Source: Priapulus caudatus
Lineage: Eukaryota; Priapulida; Priapulimorpha; Priapulimorphida; Priapulidae
Direction of reading: 5' to 3'
Length of the DNA stretch: 64,000 bases
Assembly: GCF_000485595.1 (NCBI RefSeq)
Contig: NW_014577236.1
Coordinates: forward strand, 259,762 to 323,761
The translations under genes were made by a program, and so were the position numbers. Of this stretch, positions 22,297 through 35,779 are shown one piece after another; position 1 is the stretch's first letter; every line of letters starts with the position of its first letter. Under the pieces are notes generated by a model. It did no database searches and was not told where the DNA came from. It saw only the letters and a program-made list of their open reading frames with translations.

Positions 22297-25200
22297 TCAC
22301 TTCTTTTGTAGAGACTTCTTAAGAGCAACGAATCTGTTGTTCAACTTCTCAAAGTCGATGCTTGACCCACCCACAGTGCTGGCTGACACAGAGGGAGAGG
22401 GTGAGGGGAGCCTGCAGCGAAAAGAGAATTACAATGCATGAAATCGCGATGCCACCATGCACTAGATGCCGGAATGCGTTACAACTTCGTGTGTAAAATC
22501 ATTTACAGAGACTATAACGTTGACATAGACATTACACGAGAATTTCTGTTGAAGATTTGCTTGGAAACTCACCGCAGTTTACAGCAAGTTATTACGAGCT
22601 TGCTACAAATTCAATTCAAAAGGATCACTCTAAACATCAATATGAAAGCCTACCATGAATACCGTTAATAATATACTTACGACGACATGAGGTCCGAGTC
22701 CATTTCTCTAGCTTTTCGTACGAGTCTAATCATACCCTTATTGTTGGTCATTTCCTCTGGAAGCTTGCCGTCAAGAGTTCTTAGATTGAGGTCAATGTAT
22801 GGAAGTGACTGTATGAATGGGAAAATATGTTTAATTTTTTAGATGAGAGTAAAATCACAAAAATTATCTAATTTCATTTCTGCTAGTCATTAAAAAATAA
22901 TCTAAAACACCAGGTTATTCGGATCGGGGTCTGATTGCATCTGTCTCAGCCACACGTTTCTGCACACGAGGTAAACGAAGACACTACGTTGTTGGAGTGG
23001 ACAAGTTGATGATGGTGTCCACGTACTGTAAGTTTTTCGGTGACCCGCTTGCGGTCGAGTCTGCAAGCCATATGCAGTGCTGTCAAGCCTTCCTTGTTCT
23101 GAATGTTGACGCAGCTTGGGTCTGCTTGTAGTAGCGCATTGAGGATCTGCACTGAGTCCCTGTACTCCAGCATGCGTTGCAGCGGCGTGCAGCCGTCGCG
23201 CGGGTTTGCTCCGCACACATGCGATATCCTATCTCCTAACACGACACAATACCACTGTTTACGCTCACACATTTATATACGACTAACTAATATGTACTAC
23301 TATCAAGACTACTACTACTACTACTACCTGTCCTGGTTAAATATAAATTGATAATATTATACCGGTTATATACATTGCAGCTAATGTGTATAAGCAATAG
23401 TTAGTGAACTCAAAGTCACACATAACTATATATATTTCCACATTACACATAATGACTCTAACCAGTCAGTAGGGTCCCATCAATACTGACACTAGGAACA
23501 TCTGATGTGCTCTTATTAGTTGCTTAGAAGTCTCACCTCTACAGAATATTGAGGAGTTCAGATGGCTGATGTTGGGGAAGTAGCCGGATAGATTGTACAT
23601 CGCACTCCTCGCCACCGTGCTCTGGCTCCTGCACACCACATTCTCCGCGGCATCGCGATCGCTAAAGCTGTCGTCTACGAAAAACCTCGGCTGGTACTGC
23701 TTCGGGTTCCACATCCACGACGCCTCGACGGCCGCTCCTCGAGCCGCCGGTTGCCTCGCCGGGCGTCTGTCTCGCTCGGGAACGTAGTCCCTGCAGACGA
23801 CGCGACGGCCTCGCGCATTCGATCCCACGCTGACGGGCAACGACAGCATGAACTCCTGTCGCTTGTTCTTCGATGCCGGACCCGCCGTCTCCGCGGCGAG
23901 AGCTCGACGGGGCGGATCCGCGTCGCCGGCGCCGCCACCGCCCGTGGAGCAATGATCACGGTGATCGCGCGGACCCTCGTCCGTGTCGCTGCTGCGAAAG
24001 CTCACGTTTCGCAGACCCTGCGTCAGCACCTGCAGCCTGGAGGGCGCGGGCCCGCTGTACTCGGGCGTGCTCGTCATGAAGTCCTTCCTGACGTTGGCGG
24101 GAATCGCGGTGGGCCTATAACCGCACCGCGAGCCCCTCGTGCTCTGACTAAACCGCGCCGGCATGTCCGTCGCGGCGGCGGGGTCGGGCCGGCCGCGCGT
24201 CTCAGGTCGATAGATCAGCGACTCGTGGAAGGAGGATTTCACGGGTTTCGACGTTGCGTCGGGACCGCTGTCCGACGAGCTGCCGTCGTCGACGATCGCG
24301 CTGCGGCGTGCGTGCAGCCAGTGTGGGGAGTGACTGGTGAGCGTGTGACCGCCGTCCACCACCATGCCGGAGTCACTACACAGAGCCTCGTCTTCATCTT
24401 CCCACAGTGTCCTGCTAAAATAGGAAGCGTCGGTGACCAAGATGCACACATCACTGCCTGCTAGTGGTTAACCATTTGTTAAAAGCAATTATTCCTGAAA
24501 TGCGGAACAAACAATTCATGCTGACACACTATAGTAGGTGCAAATTGTAATTATGCCTTTCACCTAACTTTTTAAGAAAGAACTAAAGATGAAATCAATA
24601 ATTACTACTTAAAGCAATCGGATTCATTAACGTTAGATTTACCATATATATTATTACTTAAATAATATATTAATTGTAGATATACCATCTATCAGTCATA
24701 ATTTAAATTCATATTTTTGTAAGTTCATAGCAAAATGATATATTGATAAACAGTGTCACACAAGTATACAGTGTCCACAGTATCACATTAACATATAAGC
24801 ATATAAGTAGTACACACAGTATGGCTAGAAAAATTGCCTGCACATGGTAATCATGCTGATAAAGAGAAGTGATAAATAACCACAAGTTTTGAATCTGGCG
24901 TCGACGGTAGTAGCGAACGTTGTAAATGGGTACCTGGAAAAATCACTGCCATCCTCATCACGGACGTCATACACGGCATTGCCCAACAAAAACTTGATGA
25001 TCTCCAGCGAGGACATTGCGCACGCAACCATTAGTGGAGTGTCGCCCTTCCTGTCTCGCAGGTTGTGGTCAAACCGCGTCTGCAACATCGCGATGACGAC
25101 TAACGCCAAATCCTCGACTGAACTATCTAACCACCAAATGGAACGGCCCTAACATGCCTAATGGCAACGTTAAAACCGTAGTTCGAAACATACATAAGAA

Positions 25201-28200
25201 GGTTAGAATACATATATATAATATAGAATATATATAAGAAAGATACATGCAAAAGCACACAACTATTGTAATTGAAGACAATACGTTTAATTAGCTTGCC
25301 AGCCTCCAGCAGAGAGATGGTCTGGCATAAAGATTTTAGTGGCCACGTCTCAAACAAATATTAATGGAAGACGATGTAACCAACTGATATCTGGTCAGTC
25401 CCTCCAATATACTGGTCAGTGGTCATCCTGATGGCACTCACCTGCCATATTCTGCTGAGCTGGCGCAGAGCCTGTCGGTCACGAATGCAGCTCATAACTT
25501 CATCGCTGTGCCTCTTTCGAAATGTCTCAATCAGCACCTGCCAACGGCGAGTGACAACGCAGCGTGAAACCGCATTCTCACTGACATTCGGTCTCAAGGA
25601 CCGATTTTAGTCCCAGTTAGATCGTGTTCGTGTGGTCATGGGCCGGACATGCGACCATGCACTCACTGTACGCCCAGTCTCATATCATCGTCTAATGTGG
25701 GCAGTTACAGTACGACTACATTCACATTATAGCATACATAGATGTAACACGTTGTTTAAACATAGAACACGACATTGCGACAGACCCCAGGCTAGGTTAA
25801 TGAGATACGTGAGTGGAAAAGATCGCTATGGAAGAACGTATTTAAGGGCAGGAGCAAGGTGAGAGCAAAGTGTCACCCAGTATGCTGGCTATACCCTGCC
25901 AGAGTTAGGAGTTGATATAACTTACCTGTACGCCTTGATACTCGTTACAAGCATACAGATTTCCCGATCGATCTAAAAGAGCTGTCGTTGTACCTGCCAC
26001 AAGCAGAGGCTTCACTATCTTGCTGTAACCTGGAAGGTTACCATTGATCAGGTGACACGTAAATATATATACAATTAATTTATATTGCGGACGAAAAAAC
26101 GTTCTGACAATTCCAGGATCATTTATGCTAAGAATGTCCGTCTATCTCTTACAGATATTACACATACAGCCGGACATTGTATAATGATGGTATTGGATTT
26201 CATGATAACAACCATAATACGAAATTAGTGAAGTATAAAAATTTCATTTTAAAAGTTTAATCCCTTCCTAAACAATAAGAAATTATAGTGACCTAGAGTA
26301 ATTAACGACTGTCTGCCATGGTCTACGTAACATCTCTGCCCAAATCAAGAAGCCCAGCAACACACAAAGATCAACTACGCAAAATAAAGTCTGGTCGCAA
26401 TGCACATGTCTAGTAGACAGTGTGAGTCGTTTCGCACACTGAGAAAATCTGAACTCATAACGCTGCAGAGATAAAAATTCGCACCCGGGAGTGGTGACAA
26501 GAATGCTGTTAATTACTGCACAGGTAATAATACATAATTTTCATTATTTACATGTATAAACTATGTCACATACAGCGCAAAGAGCCATCGTAATATTATA
26601 TATCGCAAAACAAATACATTATCATACAAGATCCTCTAGACTCTACCTTGACAACAGACATGCCATTTTTACAAAGGGTTACTGTTACTCGACCACCCAC
26701 AATTCTAAAGTCTCTTTGTAACAACTGATTCAGAGGCATGCAAGCAAGCCTGCGCGCGTGCTCTCGCAAGGTACCTTTTTCTGCAGCCAGCTGCATTGCG
26801 GTGAAACCCTGGCTGTTCCTGGCATTGATGTTGAGCTCACGGGCGTGGCCCTGATGGTGAGTCACCTGGCTTCCGCGGCGGCTGTCACCGTACAGCTGCA
26901 GCATGTAGCGTACAACCTCCAGGTGGCCGCGTGCGCATGCGACGTGCAGCGGAGTGCATCGCGTAGACGCATGCGCAGACGCAACATCGCCCCCTCGCTG
27001 CGCAGCAACAAATACACACGCAAAGATGACAATAAGCAACACGCTTACATAACTTCACAAACTGAGTAAGAGTAAGTACGCGTTTTCTTATGATAGTGGC
27101 AGATCGTGTGAATACGGTCTCATTACGTCAGTCTGGAGGTTAGCCTGACCTCGTAGAGTAGTTTCATGACTTCGATGTGGCCATTTTCAGCAGCGAGGTA
27201 CATGGGCCAGTCGCCGACCCCACTGCGAGGGTTCACGTTGTCACCGTCTTCCAGTAAGCAGTAGAGCGACTCTGCATCGCCGACCATCGAACACCTGAAC
27301 AGCTTCGGTGTGACGATCTCCAACTGTCTCCTGTATTAAATGGCTAACGTTACACCAGAAAGCCATAACAGTTTGTGCTTTGAGTAAACTAGGCACACGT
27401 AACAGCCTTTGTGGATTGCTTCTTTACCATCAATTATTCTATTATCATCTATCACAAACCATCTGCAGCCTGATGAATCGAGAAAGAAGTTTAGACAAGA
27501 TTCTAAATTACTGATTAATCTAAATATATGGCAAAACACATAGCTTACAAACTACAGTGGACCCTCGAGATACGAACGGCTCAACATACAAATTTTCGAG
27601 ATACGAATGACCTCTCGTTGAATGTAAATGTATTCGACAAAACGAATAAAATACAACATACGAACGTCTTACGAATCAGCCAAATCGGAGCATAAGCCTA
27701 GCGCGCGCTCTTTCGCTGAGTCAGTTTAAGTACGTGACTAACAGAATGTGGTTGTGCTCTCATTGAATTGCACTTTGCTCGTATGTATATTGCTGTATTG
27801 TCCTATATAGGGTTTTGAGATACGGTAATTTTCGAGATAACAAAACAAAATCTCTTGGAACGAATTAAATTCGGTATCTCGGGGGTTCTCACCTGAAATG
27901 ATTTACACACATTCTGGTGTCAACAACTGCATCGCTTGACACGATATTAACAGCGATGTACCTCTCAATTGGTCATAGCGATTGTGGCCTGTATAGACGA
28001 GTAGGGTGTTGGGCGGACCAGCTGGAAGGGCCCGTTGGGGCAAAGCCAGTAAGACACTTAGAAAACTGAAGCATGGTCTCCACAACCTCCAGATGCATGT
28101 TCTCCACAGCATGCCACAATGCAATGTAGCCACCAACATCGCCAATACTGGCATCCGCTCCGTATCTACATTCCACAATACCACGATAGCAAATTAGTGG

Positions 28201-31200
28201 TGTAATTTTGCATGCAAAGGTATTTGATACCATGCAACTAAATTAATATAGATGAATGCTATGATCATTATAATATTTATTGATTAATTATTTACATATG
28301 TATAATTTTTAGTATTAGCCAGAGTGACAATACCTGAGCAAGATTTTGACTGGTTCCACATGGCCCTCATTAGCAGCTATCACTAGTGCAGTGCGTCCAG
28401 TCTTTGGGTGTTGAGCATTAATCGGACAGTTGTCCATCTCCAACAGGATGCGTAGGTTGGCACACCTATAATATGTTAACATGAACCACAGAATCATCAA
28501 ATGCCACATGGAACAAGTGAGAATCACTGCTTACATCAGACACATAACATGTAACAACAGACTTGAAACTACATTCCCTGACGAAAAACTGTCATAAATG
28601 TTCGTAGACACACTACCAGTTCTTGATTGCCATATCAAAATGTTCCAAAAAGGCCACGTTTTGCACAAACTATCCTTGTGAAGTGATGAAGGTAATTTAC
28701 AATATGTAAACAAACAGTTCATTTAACACTTACTTGAACGTGCGCATGCGGCCTAGTGAAGGATAGTAGTTTTGTACAACAATGAAAAAACCAAGTTTAA
28801 AAAAATAAAATAATAAACTAGCATTGACTTTGTGCATATGTACAAATTTACTATAGTTTACACTAATATGACACCATTGGCACATGGAGTGTCATGTCTG
28901 TTCAACAATAGTTTATTGTGTAACAATAGATTGGTAAAGCGCATTCAGATGTGAGCGACATGACTATTGTACTACCTGTTAAATATGACTGCAACCATAA
29001 TTAGGGTTCTACCATGCTGGTCCACAGAAAACAGATCTGTTGTTTTCACAATTCCTGGCTTCAGATCTTCCTACAATAAAAGCATGGATACAAAGTCACT
29101 ACTTTGGTATCATTGCTAGAGGGTAGTCATCGAAGAAGTACACACACGCACACACTCGCACACACACTCGCGCACACGCACGCACGCACGCACATACACA
29201 TACACGCACACACTCATGCAAGCACACACGCACGCACGCACACACGCACGCACGCACACACTCATGCAAGCACACACTCACGCAAGCACACACGCACACA
29301 TGCACGCACACGTGCACGCACGCACGCACACATACCTGTGTGACAAGGCGCATTAAGCTCTGCACACGATGCAGCCGGTGAGACTCGATGAGCTCTCTGG
29401 AGTCCGACGCCCGGCTCTTCGCAGCCACGTCTTCTGCCATGGCCCCGTTCTCATCCTCGATGTTTGCGTCGGCTCCTCTAGTCAGCAGCACACTGCAGCA
29501 GTAACCATACAGGTCTCCTTAACAACAGACTGTGGTTACTTCAGCTAGAGAGGAGACATCATTTATTATTATGTACAATCAGCTACTGATTACACGCAAT
29601 GATTTAGTTTGGTTTTGTCACAATGCAATGTTTTTGATAATATGAAATTATGTTACATGTTACAAAAACTTGCATTGAGTTTACATATTTTAATACTTCA
29701 ATATTTTAATTAGTATAATTACACTGTTGTATATAGCCCATTAATTTTCAGTTATGACTAATGAATGTGTAAAGTTACCTGGTAACATCTACGTGGTTCA
29801 TACTAGCTGCATAGTGTAATGCTGTCCAGTTGTTGTGAGGATTGAATCTATTAGGATCCACACCGAACACACAGAGCAACAAGTCGACCAATATGCTGTC
29901 ACCTGATTTAACAGTTAATAACTCAGAATCATTCGTCTCAAACTGCATAGCTAGATTATTTCTTACAATAGGAGCTTAAACTATAAATCTATACACACTC
30001 AAATGTGCCAACGTTTCATAGATTAGCATTTACCTACACAAAATTAAATTTGCCATATAGTATTTACTAAGTATTTACTTTATAACTAAACACACATTAC
30101 ACAAAGTTTCCGCTAATCAAAAACATACTATTGACACACTATGATGCTGGCTAGAAAAGTGTAAAACGATTAAAAAGTTAAAATTATGTAAATGATAAGT
30201 ACACTACTAACCTGAACAGGCAGCAATAGCAACAGGAGTCAGTCCGTCAGAGTTACAGATGTCGACGTTCACATCAAACATCTCAACCAAGTTCAAAAGA
30301 AGAGCAAGCTGTGCCAGACCTGACCAGTATATATAGTTACTATGTATTACATTACTTTAGCATGACAAGTCAATTAGTTTGAATATTGATTTACTCTGAT
30401 GCTGTCTGATCATACACAATTTTAACCACTTGTCTTATATGGCAACAAATATCAATATAAAACTTACTATTTTTGCACCTGCCACCTGAACAATATTATA
30501 TTCATAACTTGCATTCAAGCTTGAAAAGGCAAAGCTTTATATTTTGTATAATTATTTTACATGTTTTTATCTCTAAACGCCCATACCTTGCCTGGTAATG
30601 GTATGTATCATACAATCACCTACTCCGTCTTTCTCTGAATTGATATTGAACTCATACATCTGAAACACAGCATGCACCAAAAAAAATTAGTCTGATTTCA
30701 CTAGTTACTCTTGAGTTATAAAATTTGGAATTGCTTACTGTTATCATAATGTAGCTAATCCTTTACCACTAGAGGTTTTTATACTAATCGCAACATATAT
30801 GTTACTACTGTATGTCTGAATAAACATGGTAGCATCAGGAGTAAATGAATAGCCTCTTAGTGACATGACAGCACACAGATTAACCAACCATACTAACAAT
30901 ATCTCATTGCAACATTTTGTAAATCAACACGAGTTGCTCTAATACCATATAGCAGTATTACCTGCAGCCTATATAGTAGCTCATCACAGCATTCTGGTTT
31001 GGCAGCCATACTGAACAACGAATCCCTTTCTTGAAGGCTTGGAATGGACTTCTGCTGGATCTTGTCTTTTGGTGGTGTCTTCAGCACATACTTATACAGC
31101 AATGCCCTCCGAACACGAGGACAAAAACACACATCTTCAGCTTTCCTTCCTAACAAATCAATAATGGTTATGTGCATTAATAAACCTACGAGATGGAAAA

Positions 31201-32380
31201 GATTTTCAAGACAGGGCAAGTTATTTCAGACAGCTATAGCACAGATGTAATATTGTGCTAATATATAATATATAAGCTTATGATACACTGATTTTGCAGT
31301 AGGCATATTTGTACATAGCATTTTCTGCATCAGATCAATGTGGGCCTCTGCATGAAATTTTTTAAATTTATATTTGTTAATTCAAATCTGTATGAACTGA
31401 CAAGAATAGAACCAACTAATTTTGGCTTACCTAACCGGTCATTCAACTTTGTAGAAATTTTTCTCTGCATGAGAAATACAACAGCATCGAGGTTTCTGGA
31501 TATGCAAGCCACATGCAACATGCTGACCGCATTGTAAAATCGTTGATTAATATCTGAAACAAACATATTATATGGCATATAAGTGATAGTGTGTGCGCGT
31601 GCATGATTCAGTTCAAATGAGTACAACTGCACACATCCAAAGGTGAGCATAAGGAACTTATTGACAATACAAGACTAATGTGTGACCATAAGCACTCTTA
31701 TAGTTGCCAACTTATGTACTAATATGTTGCAAAAATTCAAGTGATGTAAAGCTACTCTGCAAATCTTATATCTATAGCCTTGTACATTTCTAGCAGACAC
31801 TATTTATGATATTGTATTACTTGTGCAGTAAAACGAACAACCTGCAAACACTAGGGTTGTAAACTATACATATACATGAGACTACAGCAAATACACTGAG
31901 ACTACATATATAACGGTCTAACATACATACCTAAAATCTTCCCATCAATTAGTATCTTTAGAACATCAACTGGTCCACATCGCAGCACTAGTAGACAAAG
32001 GTCTAGCACAGACTGCCTCAGATCAGTAGAAAAGACAGACTCTAGCAGCAGAGGTGTTAACTTATTTCCTTTGGGCCACAGATCCTGAAAGCAGACTCGA
32101 GGGTCACCATGCATGTATGCATGAAAGCTCAAGCTCGACCGCCAGAAAATATTGGCTATCGTCTCGTGCACTGGAACTGCTGCCATTGGTGGAGGTTCCT
32201 CCATCAGTTCTGACCTGGGAGTGCTGCATTGGGAGTTCACCCTCAAATTGCTGCGCTTCTTGCTGACGATGGGTGAGTGCTCACGATAGTCTAATTCAGC
32301 CTGCTCACCGAAATTGTACACGAGGCTAGCAACACTCCACGCCCGAGTACCCATGTTTAGCATGAATTCATCGCTGATAC
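22297..32380 (-). CDS. Large ankyrin-repeat protein with IST1-like C-terminal tail (5' end not found)
   Basis: Exons 5' to 3': 32380-31931, 31553-31431, 31149-30962, 30659-30587, 30319-30212, 29902-29779, 29492-29336, 29070-28976, 28465-28334, 28165-28058, 27330-27150, 26997-26775, 26029-25926, 25537-25442, 25348-25285, 25126-24934, 24414-23537, 23235-23027, 22808-22681, 22411-22297. Phases agree throughout (3749 nt); the stop TGA is at 22297-22299. Ankyrin signatures include TALHYAASMNH, TALVIAANEGH, TPLHVACARGHLEVV, TPLMVACAMSS and TALHMACRLD. The 878 nt exon (24414-23537) encodes a Ser/Arg/Gly/Pro-rich, probably disordered segment between ankyrin blocks. The C-terminus SIDFEKLNNRFVALKK resembles the MIT-interacting tail of IST1. 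Uncertain: the 28058 donor (AA|GTGTCT) and the N-terminus, which is either ATG at 32363 (giving 1243 residues) or an unseen upstream exon joined at 32380. Orthology not assigned; probably an adaptor. Confidence 0.85.
23537..24414 (-). CDS. Long low-complexity exon of the ankyrin gene
   Basis: A single 878 nt GC-rich exon, very unlike the 64-223 nt exons around it. It encodes about 292 residues rich in Ser, Arg, Pro, Gly and Asp, with no ankyrin motif, starting RTLWEDEDEALCSDSG and containing acidic/serine patches. It joins DGSDFS on the 5' side to CRGDRISHVCGANPRDG on the 3' side in frame. The high GC also opens long frames on the plus strand (23751-24464), which I regard as shadows. Confidence 0.8.
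27555..27894. mobile_element. pogo/Tigger-like non-autonomous element in an ankyrin-gene intron
   Basis: The left end CAGTGGACCCTCGAGATACG is preceded by TA. The right end complement reads AGGTGAGAACCCCCGAGATA, an imperfect inverted copy. CAGT..CCTCG..ATAC ends recall pogo/Tigger elements (Tc1-mariner superfamily, TA target). About 340 bp, no ORF. Confidence 0.6.
29139..29335. repeat. (CA)n/(CACG)n microsatellite at an exon border
   Basis: Mixed ACAC/GCAC repeats that end at the minus-strand donor of the exon 29492-29336: donor GTATGTGTG runs straight into the repeat. Confidence 0.9.
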
Positions 32381-32783
32381 CTGTAGACAAATTGCAAATG
32401 TTACCCAACTAATAGAACTGTATACATAATAATTAAGTTATTTTATTTTTTCCTGAATCTCACTCTCTCTCTCTCTCTCTCTCTGAGTCTATGGGAGAAT
32501 CACAAATTTAGATTGCATTGGATGCAGACCACATTATACTAATTTAGCATGCATCTTTAGCACCGCCTACTGGGCATTATGCTAGACATCTTTTATTCGA
32601 TATCTAGATGGTTTTTTGCAAAGGCAATTTAGGCTTTCCAATTTCTTACATTTTTTTCATACATATATTTCCAGACAAAACAGGAAAGCAGCAGCTACAT
32701 AGTAGGCGCATTCATACAAAGTTGATTGTGATTTTATTATCATGAATATAATATGTATATCTGTATTAAATATACATGTTCAT

Positions 32784-33366
32784 CAGGAGTAGATAATAGG
32801 AAAGGAGTGTGACTTCAATAAACAAGGAAAATTCGTTATTTACTAGCCTTAGAATACCTATGATTTACTATGCGTAACTCAACCAACTTGAGCTCAAATC
32901 GTACACAGTACATTCGCCTAGCATCGTGCGAAATCGTTTCCTCGTATACACCCGCAATCCGGAGATACAGACTAAAACGTACGACACGATTTTCCATTAT
33001 GTTGCCAGCAAACTGAATGTATAAACCGCCTAACTTAAAACAAAAAGCAGCTACTAGCGAGCCAAACCGCATCGCCGAGGGAGCAAGAGTGCGCAAGAGC
33101 TGCCTTTTGCTTCAAGTTAGGTGGTTTATACATTCAGTTTGCTGGCAACATAATGGAAAATCGTGTCCTACGTTTTAGTCTGTATCTCCGGATTGCGGGT
33201 GTATACGATGAAACGATTTTGCACGATGCTAGGCGAATGTACTGTGCACGATTTGAGCTCAAGTTGGTTGAGTTACGCATAGTAACTCGTAGGTATTCTA
33301 AGGCTAGTAAATGACAAATTTCCCTTGTTTATTGAAGTCACACTCCTTCCCTATTATCTACTTCTG
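32784..33366. mobile_element. 583 bp hairpin element, large relative of the micro-palindromes
   Basis: Starts CAGGAGTAGATAATAGG and ends with the inverted CCTATTATCTACTTCTG. Arms of ~255 bp (32784 to ~33040 and ~33110 to 33366) are near-perfect inverted copies around a short centre of about 70 bp. Flanked by ATGTTCAT at 32776-32783 and 33367-33374 (8-bp target duplication). No protein. It lies just upstream of the first recovered exon of the ankyrin gene. Confidence 0.85.
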
Positions 33367-33374
33367 ATGTTCAT

Positions 33375-34123
33375 GTTATTAACTACCTACAAAATGTGCA
33401 TTTTAACTTCATAACAGCCCAGCAAATTAGTAGTGATTGCTGTGAGTTAATTGTTGTGAAGCGCTGTGATGTCACCTGTGCACCAACCGACAGCATCACC
33501 TGCCGTAGCCACCTGATATAGTAATTAAGAAGTGACTTCCATGTTATAATATGTTCTAGCCATTTTCTTAGGTTTACAGATTTATTTTCACAGCTGGTAA
33601 TATTATCTGCAAATTATATTCATTTATTTATTTATTTTATGACGGTACATCACTAAAAGATATATCAACATGAGCTTGCAAGTTCTTCTCCATCAGAAGC
33701 ATGTTATGGTATCTTTAATTATAGTATTGTATGGTATTGTATAGTATTTTATTGTATTGTATTGTATGTAGTTTTTATGGTAATGTGTAGGGGTACCACA
33801 TTGCTCCAAGCTTATCCATTATCGCCACAGCCCACAGGCACCTGCATGTGCACCTAGTATAGATGTCAAATCACCCTGGCAGGTCAATCACTACATTATA
33901 CATATTCCATGTAAGGGATTTGAACATCATAATGTGTAGGAACATACTAGCATAACCTTGGCATTTAGCTACGATAAGTAACATTTATAGCCACCTGAAC
34001 AGGATTTATGGTAACATGCGATTTTCCACTATTTCGTGCTTTATCAATCGTGCTTTATCAATCGTGCTTTATCAATCGTGCTTTATAATGAGGCGGGCCT
34101 AAACAGTGTCAGTATTGCTGAGA
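33375..34123. other. Non-coding AT-rich stretch
   Basis: Short tandem words only: (TTTA)n near 33622, (TATTG)n near 33721-33770, and GTGCTTTATCAATC repeated at 34036-34084. No gene seen. Confidence 0.6.
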
Positions 34124-34363
34124 GGGTCTATGTCCCCCAGGGTACTGCCGGAACGTACCCTGGGCACGGTCCGGTATACCGGAATGTACCCTGGTACTAT
34201 CTAATATGCCGGACCGTACCTCGCCTACTCCACTAGAGTCTAGGGAGTCGCCTACGCCTAATCCCTAACCCTAACCATATCAAATAATTACCAGGGTACG
34301 TTCCGGTATACCGGACCGTACCCAGGGTACGTTCCGGCAGTACGCTGGAGGACATATAGACCC
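34124..34363. mobile_element. TA-target MITE with telomere-like centre, copy 1
   Basis: Inverted ends: left GGGTCTATGTCCCCCAGGG, right CCCTATA-type counterpart ending ATAGACCC followed by TA. Inner inverted blocks repeat CCGGAACGTACCCTGG. The centre holds CCCTAACCCTAACC (34264-34277). Same family as 54123-54356. TA borders suggest Tc1/mariner mobilisation. Confidence 0.75.
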
Positions 34364-35439
34364 TATGACTATGACTATGAGCGTCAGTATTTGCACATTT
34401 CGAAACAGAACATACTTTCGCAGCTGTAGCCCTTCAATCACTACACTACAACCTTGTGACGGAATGAAGGGCTAGAGGATAGCATAGCTACTGGCTACAT
34501 GGGTAAAAACGTTCGCGGGCTACGTAAGTAGAGCTATGTATTTGTATTTCGTCATTTTGTGGTTAAATGCGCATATTCTGTGTAGCGGGCCTACCGCTTA
34601 CACTATGTCTATTGCCAGCGCCATGTAGCCCTGGAGACCTTGAGGCTTTCAACCACCGTGCCAAGTCCTGTGTGCTGCAGTGGCTGGGCCGAGTGTAGTG
34701 TAGTGACCCGAGATTAAGAAGAGTGGGCGAGAAGAAGAAGACCGCGTACACTGTCACTGTGACTGTGACTGTTTTACTAAAAGTTTTAGTGTTTATCATT
34801 CATGTTTATCATGCTAACGACGTTACGTTACCGTTTCCGGTCCTGGTAATCGTTCTGATTGTATCACTGCTTTTACTGGTTAGTGAAGCATGCTACATAT
34901 TAGTTTTAGTTTTATTACATATCCTCCAGATTCTTCCTTGACGAATCTTTTGACGACTGTCGAATCTTATGACGACAAAATAATTTGAGATGGTACAGCT
35001 AACTTGAGGGCTTGAGCATTGTGACCGAAAATTGACCTTTCGATGAATGTGCTGTTGTTTAGTTTGTTGAGGTGAGATCTCGCGAGGCATGCCGCAAATG
35101 CAAAGAAGATTTGTCAACTGGAGGTATGTATGAAAGCTCTTTTCAATATTTTTATCGATAAAATCTGTTCTTAAATATATGTGACTAATGACTTTAAAGT
35201 TATGTTTGATTTCGTTATCTCCCAATGACTATTTATTTTACGTAATTGCGCACGATTTATTTTGGATTCGGTTGTAATGAATTATGAAGCACAACGCGTA
35301 GGAATAATAACTATAGACTACCAATACCATGAACACATCGGTTCAAGCCTACTTTACTTAGTCTTTAGGACTCCGAATTTTAATGATGGTGAGTGATAGG
35401 CTTATGTCATCAAGTCAGGCTTAGGGGGTATTGTGTTAG

Positions 35440-35779
35440 TTCCTGCACACAATCTACCTAATAAGCTACACCACTTGATTACCTCCAAAAATATAAGTGG
35501 CACTGGCAGGGCAGTAAAATAAAGTTTTAAAAAGTGGATTGACTTGGCATTTTTAGTGTTTTACCCAATAATTTTACACCTATGCACAAATTGCAGAGAG
35601 TGTTTCGGTGCCAAATGTGATTTGGGAGATGTGATCCTAGCTGTTTGCCACATATCAAGTTGAGACATTTTTGATCCAACTATTTTACTTTGCAATGCGA
35701 GCTCATCCATTTCTGTAGTAAATGTGGTGTAGGTAGAATGTGGAGGTGGTATAGGTTGAAGGGAGGCTGTGTGCAGGAT
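35440..35779. mobile_element. Non-autonomous TIR element, family A copy 2
   Basis: Left TTCCTGCACACAATCTACCT and right AGGCTGTGTGCAGGATA are inverted. Internal words (ACACCTATGCA near 35578, GATGTGAT) align with copy 1 at 4145-4594. Diverged, non-coding. Confidence 0.6.

Noticed and set aside
23751-24464. 237-codon plus-strand open frame
   Set aside because: Antisense shadow of the GC-rich 878 nt ankyrin-gene exon; no domain and the minus frame joins neighbouring exons in phase.
30831-30862. Half-site resembling a palindrome-family end (CAGGAGTAAATGAATAG)
   Set aside because: No inverted partner or flanking direct repeat nearby; may be chance or a decayed half.
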